From positions 16,808 through 80,807 of the forward strand of contig JBIOJM010000002.1 in assembly GCA_044450785.1 (NCBI GenBank): DNA of 64,000 nt, in the 5' to 3' direction. The notes beneath the pieces were generated by a model that made no database searches, was not told where the DNA came from, and worked only from the letters and a program-made list of their open reading frames with translations. This document shows positions 1-9,000 of this stretch, in pieces. This DNA is from JBIOJM01 sp044450785 (lineage in GTDB: Bacteria; Planctomycetota; Planctomycetia; Isosphaerales; Isosphaeraceae). A program made the position numbers and the translations under genes. Position 1 is the stretch's first letter; each line of letters starts with the position of its first letter.

Positions 1-3000
1 GGCGCTCACACCGTCACGTTCACCGTGACCGACACCGGTAACGGCAGCACCACCCAGCCGTCCTCGACCACGCAGACGATCCGGCTCGTCGTCCGGGCCA
101 ACGACACGGCCCCGGTCTTCCCGGCGACCACTCTCACCGCCACGGTGGCCGAGGGCCAGACGCTCTCCCTGCCGGTCACCGCTGCCAAGCAGGAAGGCGA
201 CGCGCTCACCTACACGGCCCAGGACCTGCCGTCCGGGGCCAGCCTCAACCCGGCAACCGGCCTGCTCACCTGGACGCCCGAGCCCGGCCAGGCCGGCGTC
301 TACGCCGTGCTGGTGACCGCCGGCGACGGCAGTCTGAGCAGCAGCGAGACCGCCAACATCACCGTCACCCACACCAATTACGCGCCGACGTTCGTGCCGC
401 TGCTGCCGCAGTATGCCCGCGAGGGGACCCCGGTCCAGTTCACGGTGGTGGCCACGGACATCGATGGCGACCCGGTGATGTACAACCTCGTCAACACACC
501 CGCCGGCGCCACGTTCAACGCCGCGAACGGGTTGTTCACCTGGACCCCCGCCTACGGCCAGGCAGGCGACCACACCCTGCACTTCGTGGCCGCCGATCCC
601 TCGGGCGCGACCGCGACGCTGGACGTCGTCCTCCACGTCGCTCACGTCGTCCGGCCGCCGGTGTTGAACACGCCAAACCACCAGGCAACGCTGGGCGAGC
701 AGCTCAGCTTCTTTGTCCAGGCCACCGACCTCGACGCCGGCACGACCCTCAGCTACTCCGCCGTTAACCTGCCCGCCGATGCCTCTTTGAACGCGCAGAC
801 CGGCCAGTTCCTGTGGACGCCCGGCCCATCCCAGGCCGGCGACTTCGTCGTCACCCTCCAGGTGTCCGACGGCCAGGCGAGCTCGACACAAAACATCCTG
901 ATCCGGGCCTCCGTCCAGCCGCAGGTGCCCAGCGTCACGATCGTGCTGACGCCGAGCTTCCCGGCGATCCCCGGCCAGCAGGTGCTGGTCAACGCCATCG
1001 CCGGCAGCGTCGCGCCGATCACCAGCCTGACGGTCACGCTCAACGGCCAGCCGTTGGTCCTCGATGCCAACGGCCGCGCCACGATCACCGCCGGCCCGCC
1101 CGGCCAGTCGCTCATCCAGGCGACCGCGACTGATCAGGACGGCCTGGTCGGTACGGCGACCATCTCGCTGAAGGTGCGCGACCCACAAGACACGACCCCG
1201 CCGGTCGTCTCCTTCGACACCTCAGTCCCCAATGCCGTCCTGTCCAGTCCCACCGCCATCCTCGGCACAGTGTCGGACAGCAACCTCGACTCGTGGACCT
1301 TGGAGATCGCCACCCCGAACAACCCGAATTTCACGGTGCTGGCGACGGGGCACACGACGGTCATCGACGGCGCGCTGGCCCAGCTCGACCCGGCCACCCT
1401 GACCAACGGCTTCTACCAACTCCGCCTGACGGCGCGCGACATCAGCGGCCGGACCGCGCAGACGCAGACCCAGATCGAAGTCGACACGCCCACCAAGCCA
1501 AGCGATTACGTGGTGACGGACACCGACCTGAGCGTCAACCTCGACGGCACGACGGTCCTCATCCAGCGCACCTACGACTCGTTGACGCGGGACGGGACGG
1601 GCGACTTCGGCTCGGGCTGGTACTTCGTCAACCGGCAGACAAACCTCCAGACAAACCTGCCGGCGACGGGCCAGGAGGACTTCGGCGTCTACAACCCGTT
1701 CCGCGACGGCACCGAGCTCTACCTGACGCTGCCGACCGGCCAGCGCGTCCGCTTCACCTTCACGCCGGCGAGCTTCCAGGTCGCCGGCCAGACGTTCTAC
1801 CACCCGGCGTGGCAGGCGGACCCCGGCGTCACCTACACCCTGCAATCGACCGACACCGTGCTCACGAAGGCGGGCAGCCGCTACTACGACCTGGCGACCG
1901 GCCAGCCGTACAACCCGGGCAACCCGTTCTATAGCGGGCCGAGCTACACCCTCACCGCCCCGGACGGCACTCGGTACCAGCTCGACGCCAAGGGCAACAT
2001 CGTCGGCGAGGCGACGCCCGGCGGCGCGCAGCTCTACATCAGCGACAGCGGCATCACGGCGGCCAACGGAGATTCGATCCAGTTCCTGCGCGACGCCCAA
2101 GGCCGGATCTCGAGCATCCGCACCCCCGGCGGCCAGCTTGTTGAGTACCAGTACGACGCCGACGGCAACCTCGTCGCCATGCAGAACCTGAACACCGGCG
2201 GCTCGCAGCGCTACGGCTACTCGTTGTCCGACCCCCACCTGCTGATTGCGGCCGTCCGCAGCAACGGCAACAGCCTGGCGATCCAGCAAGCGCTGGGCGC
2301 GGGTGCCGCGCTGGGCGCGGGTCTCCTGACCCCGCCCACGACTGCCTACATCCAGCGCGACTTGGGCGGAGCGGCCCAGTTCTCCGGCACGACGACCAGC
2401 AACACGCTGGCCGCCGGCGCCACCGACCGCCTCTCCTTCCGCTTCGACCAGAGCGAGCTCAACTCGACCGCGACGGGCAGCGTCATTCTGCGCGTGCTGG
2501 TGCAGGGGACGGACGGCAGCTTCATTCCCGCCGTCCCGGCCATCGCCGGCCTCCAGCCGCGCTCCGTGAACGTCCAGGGCAACATCGTCGTCGCCCTCTT
2601 CGCCATCGATCGGCCCGGCCTCTACGTCGTCGCGATCGCGGGCGCCACGCCGGCGACCGCCGGCAACTACGCCGTCAACCTGACCGTCGCGGGTGACTCA
2701 AACGGCGACGGCAACGTCGATGGCAACGACAGTGCCTTACTCGCCGCGGCTTTCGGCAGCATCGCGGGGGGCGCGAACTACACCCTGGCCGCCGACTTGA
2801 ACGGCGACGGCAAGGTCGACACGCGGGACCAGGTGCTCCTGGACGGCGACTACGGCTTCCACGCGACCACCGCGACCGTGCCGACCACGCCGCCCGCCCG
2901 GCCGGTCTTCGACCTCGACGTCAATTCCGACACGCCGCCCTTGGGCGACGGCATGACGACGCTCAGCTCCGTGACGCTGGTCGGCCAGACCGATCCGAAC

Positions 3001-6000
3001 CTGACCGTGACTCTTCAGCAGACCGGCGCCGTCACGACATCGAACCCCAACGGCCTGTTCGTTTTCTTCAACGTACCGCTGGTCGCCGGCGACAACGCCT
3101 TCACCGCCATCGCCACCAGCGCGGCCGGCGTCAGCAGCCAGTTCACGAAAGTCATCACGCGCAACCAGGCGGGCCTCAGCTTGACGCCGCCGGTCATCAC
3201 GGCTCACCTCGCCGATGACACGGGCCGCTCCGCCCTCGACAACATCACGGACGACGACACCGTGACCGGCAGCATCACCGCGACGAACGCAATCGCCTCG
3301 TTCCAGGCCCAGATCGACCAGTCGCCGGTGACCGACGTGACGAGCACGCTCTCCGGCACCACGTTCACGATCACGCCGGCGCTCTTGGCGACGATGAACG
3401 GCGGGCCGCTTGCCGACGGTAAGCACACGCTGACCCTGCTGGTCAAGGATGTGAACGGCAACCTGGCCCAGCCGGCGACCGTGACCTTTATCCTGACCAC
3501 GACCCCGCCGGCGCCGGTGACGCCGACGCTGCTGGCCGCGAGCGACACCGGGATCAGCAACAGTGACGGCATCACCCGGATCACAACGCCGGCCTTCAAG
3601 ATCGACGCCCCGGCAAGTGCGATCGTCACGCTGTACGCGGACGGCGTGCAGGTCGGGCAGGCGACGGCGAACAACGGCCCCGTGTTCATCACCTCCACGC
3701 CCCTGACCGCCGGCACGCACCAGATCACCGCGACGGCCGAAGACGTGGCCGGCAACATCAGCGCGGCGGCCAATCCCGTGCCGGTCGTGATCGACACCAC
3801 GCCGCCCGCCACGCCGACGCTGGGTCTGGACGCCGCGTCGCAGTTCCCGGCGGGCCAGACCACCCAGACGAACAAGGAGATCGTCAACCTGACCGGCACG
3901 ACCGGCGCCGGCGCCTACGTCGCGCTGTACCGCCCGTTCGACTCGAACACGCCGATCCGGAAGACCCAGGCGGACGGCAGCGGCAACTTCACGTTCAGCA
4001 ACGTCGCCCTGGCCCCCGGCACGCAGGCGTTCACCGTGGTGGCAAGCGACGTGGCCGGCAACTCCAGCCAGCTCATCCAGACGATCACGACGACGGCGGC
4101 CGACACGAGTGCTCCGGTCATCACGGCGGCGCTGGCCAACGACACGGGCGTCTCCAGCACCGACGGCATCACCTACGACCCGACAATCACCGGGGTCGTC
4201 GATGATCCGAGCGGCGTGGCGAGCTTCCAGGCCGCTCTGGACGGCGGCAGCATGGTGAACGTGACGTCGCTCTTGACCGGCGTCGGCTTCACGTTCACGG
4301 CGGCAAACCTGGCGACGATCAACGGCGGTACGCCGCTGGCCGACGGCCCGCACACGCTGTCGCTGCAGGCGACGGACAGCCTCGGCCATGCGTCCGCGGC
4401 ATTCCACGTGTCGTTCGATCTGGAGAGCACGCGGCCGCTGCCGCCGGCGAACGTGCATTTGATTCCGAGCGACCTTACCGGCACGAGCAACACCATCACC
4501 AAGGCCCGTTCACTGACGGTGGAACTGACGGCGCCGGCCGGTACGCAGGTCATCCTGTACATGAACGGCACGGCCATCGGCCAGCAGACGGCGACGTCGG
4601 CGCCCCTCGACTTCGCCGTCCCCGGCACGCTTGCCGACGGGCACTACCTCTTCGCGGCGACCGCCGGGACGGTTTCCGGGCTGGTGAGTCCATTTTCCAC
4701 GCCGTTCACGGCGACGGTGGACAACACCATCCCGGCGATCTCGTCGTTCGGCCTTGATGCCGCCTTCGACGCGCGGCCTTACGGCCACGATCTGACCATC
4801 ATGCCGACCGTGCGCTTGATCGGCCAGACCATCGCGGGCGCGACGGTGAAGCTGGTCGAGACGGGCGCCGAGACCACCTCGGACGCTAACGGCGACTTCG
4901 CGTTCTACCCGGTGAACCTGCCCACCCTGGGCGCCTTCACGTTCACAGTCCAGGTGACTGACGTCGCGGGCAACACCAACAGTTTGCCCAAGACCTTCAC
5001 GCGCATCGACAACACGTTGCCCTCGAACCTGATCCCGCCGGACGTGACGCTGAGCGTCTCGGAGACGACGGCCCGTGTGGGCGACACGGTCACGCTGACG
5101 GTTACAACCGCGACTCACGACGGCCAACCGCTCGCGAGCGAGGTCCTGCTGATCAACGGCAACGTGGTCGCGTTGAGTTCCGCGGGCACGGCGACGTTCG
5201 CGTCGGCGACGCCCGGCGTGTTCACCGCAACGGCGAAGGTGTTCGACGCCGAGGGCAACGAGGGCGACGCGACGCAGACGATCACGTTCCTGACCCCGCC
5301 CAACGGCCAGCCGGCCCCGGTCGCGGGCTTCAACGAGATCTTTGTGACACCGGTCGTCACGATGCCGACCCCGATCATGGGCACTGCCAACTCTGCCGAC
5401 ATGCTGCAGTACACGCTCTCGTATGCGGTGGAGGGCCAGAATCAATTTACCCAGTTCGGCTCCGGGACGACGGCCGTGGTCAATGGCACCCTGGGCACGA
5501 TCGACCCGACGCTGATGCAGGACGGGTTCTACGACGTACGCCTGACCGTCGAGGACACGAGCGGGCAGGTCACGACGGCCGACGAGGTTTACCAGGTGAA
5601 CGGCCAGGCCAAGATCGGGAACTTCACGCTGAGCTTTTCAGATTTGAATATTCCTGAGACGGGCATAGACCTGTCGGTCACCCGCACCTATGACAGCAGG
5701 GCCAAGGACACGCAGGGTGATTTCGGATACGGCTGGAGCTTGTCGGTCAGCAATGTTCAGGTTGAGACGTCCTCCGTGCTGGGCGCGGGGTTCATCCAGA
5801 CGGAGACACAATTGCCCGCCACGCAGGTCAATCCGCTGGGCGGCCTTGGGGGACTCGGGGGCCTCGGCGGCTTCGGCGGGCTTCCTGGAATTGGTTTGCC
5901 GCCCGGCCTGGGTAGCCGGCCGGCCGAGATCCAGTACAGCTTCCAGAACACGCAAAACGACTACGTGACGATTTACCTTCCCGACGGGACCAAAGAACAA

Positions 6001-9000
6001 TTCCTCATGGGCTTCACCGGGGTGACCTACAACTTCGCGGCTCCGCCCCTTGCAACGACAAGCATCTTCTTCGAGCCGGTCCCCGGAACGGGCACCACGG
6101 GTACGCTCGAGTCCCTCGCCGACAACAACGTGATCGTATCGCCCGCCCAGGTCGGCCCCGTCACCTTCATCGACGCCTCAACCGGCCAGATCTACAATCC
6201 GACGAGCTGGAAGTATACCGACTCTTCCGGCAATGTTTTCATCATCAGCGCGAAGTCGGGTATCCAGAGCCTCACGGACGCCAACGGAAACACGACGACA
6301 TTCACGGCCAATGGCATGACCAACTCCGATGGGTCGAGTTTGACATTCAGCCGGGACTCCCAGAATCGCATCACGTCGATCACCGACCCGATGGGCAAGA
6401 CGATCCAGTACCAGTACGACTTCTACGGAGACCTCGTCGCCGTCACCGATCGCGACGGCAACGTCACGCGCTTCACCTACGACACCAATCACCTTCTCCT
6501 TCAGGTTTACGACCCGCTCGGCCGCGAGGGCGTGCGCACGGAATACGACGACAGCGGTCGAGTCACCGAGATCGTGAACGCGCTGGGTAGCGTCGTGACC
6601 TTCACGCACGACCTGCCCGATCGCATCGAAACGACCGTGGATCCGCTCGGGAATGTCAGCACCGTCGCCTACGACGCGATGGGCAACGTGGTGGAGCACA
6701 CCGACCCCCTCGGAACCATCACGACGAGCACATACAACGCCCTCAACCTGGTGTTGACGCAGACGGTCACGTATACCGACGGCACGTCGCTCACCACGAC
6801 GAACACCTACGACGCGAACGGCAACATGCTCACGACCACCGACCCGGACGGGAACACAACGTCGTATACCTACAACGCTGCCGGAAAGCCCGTGACCGTC
6901 ACAGATCCGCAAGGCAATACTGCGAGCACGCAATACGATGCCCAGGGGAATGTGACGCAGGCTGTGGACTTCGCCGGCAACAAAACGACGTTCGCGTACG
7001 ACGCCTCCGGCGGTGTCACCTCGGTGAGTGACGGACCGGGCAACGCGTTCGTCATCCAGTACGACTCAGTGGGCGCGGTGATCGCTACTGCCGGGAACAA
7101 TTCGCTGCCCGAGGTGAGCGTCAATGACGCCAACGGCAACCCCACGTCCTCGTCCACGCTGTGGACGAACCCGAACAACCCGAACCAACAGCAAACCCTC
7201 AACGCCACATACGCCTACGACGCGAACGGCAACGTCACCAGCGTCACCGACTTGCACGGTATCACCACCAGCACGCAGCTCAACGCCGCCGGGCAGGTTG
7301 TCAGCGCCGTCGATCAGTTCGGGAACACGACCAGCATCAAGTACGATCCCAGTGGCCGATCAGTCGAAACCACGACGGGCAGCGGTCTGGTCGTTCGAGA
7401 TGTCTACGACCTGGCGGGCCGCGTGATCTACGCCACGGATGCGTACGATCCCACGACCGGACTCCTCCCGGACGGTACCTACACCCAGTACGACGCCCTG
7501 GGCCGGGCCGTAAAAACGGAACGGCTTTCCGGACTGTGGATCAATATCACAACGACCCCGGCGGGGAACAGTTACAGTTCCTTCGTCTCGGCCACCGGCG
7601 TACTCTCGACCACGAGCACGGTCTATGCGCCGAACGGCCAGATCCAGTCCACGACGGACGCGAGCGGGGCTACGACAACTTACCAATACAATAGCCTCGG
7701 CGAGAAGACGGCCAGCATCGACGCGCTGGGCAACCGTACCACCTTTGCCTATGACCAATTCGGCAATATCACCGTCGTCACCGACCCGCTGGGACGCCAG
7801 ACCCACTACGCGTACGACAGCCGAGGGAACGTGACGCAAACCACTCTCCCCGATGGTTCCACCATTCAGGACTCCTACGATTCGCAGGGGAACGTGATTT
7901 CGGAAACGGACCCGCTGGGGAACACGACCCAGTCGGTCTACAACACCTTTAACGAGCTGACCGAGGAGATTCTTCCGGCCGTCCCCGACCCGAACAATGG
8001 AGGAGCTCTCACCCACCCCACTTACAGCTATATTTACGACTCGACCGGAGACTTGCTCCAGGTTACCGACCCGTTGGGCAACGTGACCAAGTACACCTAC
8101 GACGCCTTTGGGAACCAACTCACCGAGACCCTACCCGATGGCGAGACCAACCAGAATGTCTACAACAGTCTGAACCAACTCACCCGCGCCATCGACTACG
8201 ACGGCCAGGTCACACAGTACGTGTATAACAGCCAGGGGCTGAAAGTGGAGGAGGACTACTTCCAAAACGTGTCGCAGGCCAACACCGGAGTGCCTTCGTA
8301 CAGCATCACCTACACCTACGACGACCTTGGCCAGCTCGAGACGGTCGATGACCCCCGCATCGGCCTGACCACCTACCACTACAATACGGAGGGCTTGCTC
8401 ACCGAGGAAGACACCCCCGAGGCTGTCATCGATTACAGCTACGATCCGGCGACCGGCAACCTCCTGGGCATGTCCACGAATTCCACCGGCCTGCAGTACA
8501 CCTACGACGCGCTGGGAGACCTCACTTCAACGACGGCCGTCGGGCTGAACGGACAGACCCTGACGAACCCGCTGACGACCGCCTACACCTACACGGCGAC
8601 GGGCGTGCAGCAGACCGAGACGCTGCCCAACGGCGACACGGGTGCATATAAGTATGATGTGAACGACTACCTTATTCAGGAAGTCAATCGGGACCCAAAC
8701 GGCAACCTCCTGAGCGAATACGACTACGTCAACGCCGCCAACGGCAACCGCTTGCAGGCGATCGAGACCACCCTTCAGGCAGACGGCACGCTGTCCAAGA
8801 CCGAGATCACTTACACCTACGACGCCCTGGGCCGTTTGACGGAAGAGAAGTCGCAGGACCTCTCGGGCGGACAGCCGCAGTTCGATTACACCATCGACTA
8901 CACCTACGACCTTGCGGGCAACCGCCTCGCCATGGTCACCACGACCCCCAGCAGCACCGTCACGGTCAACTACACCTACAACAACGACTACGAGTTGTTG

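Noticed and set aside
2737..4458. Long minus-strand open frame (573 codons) opposite the giant RHS gene
   Set aside because: It is Arg/Gly/Val-rich low-complexity sequence produced by the GC-rich coding strand; there is no ribosome site or domain.
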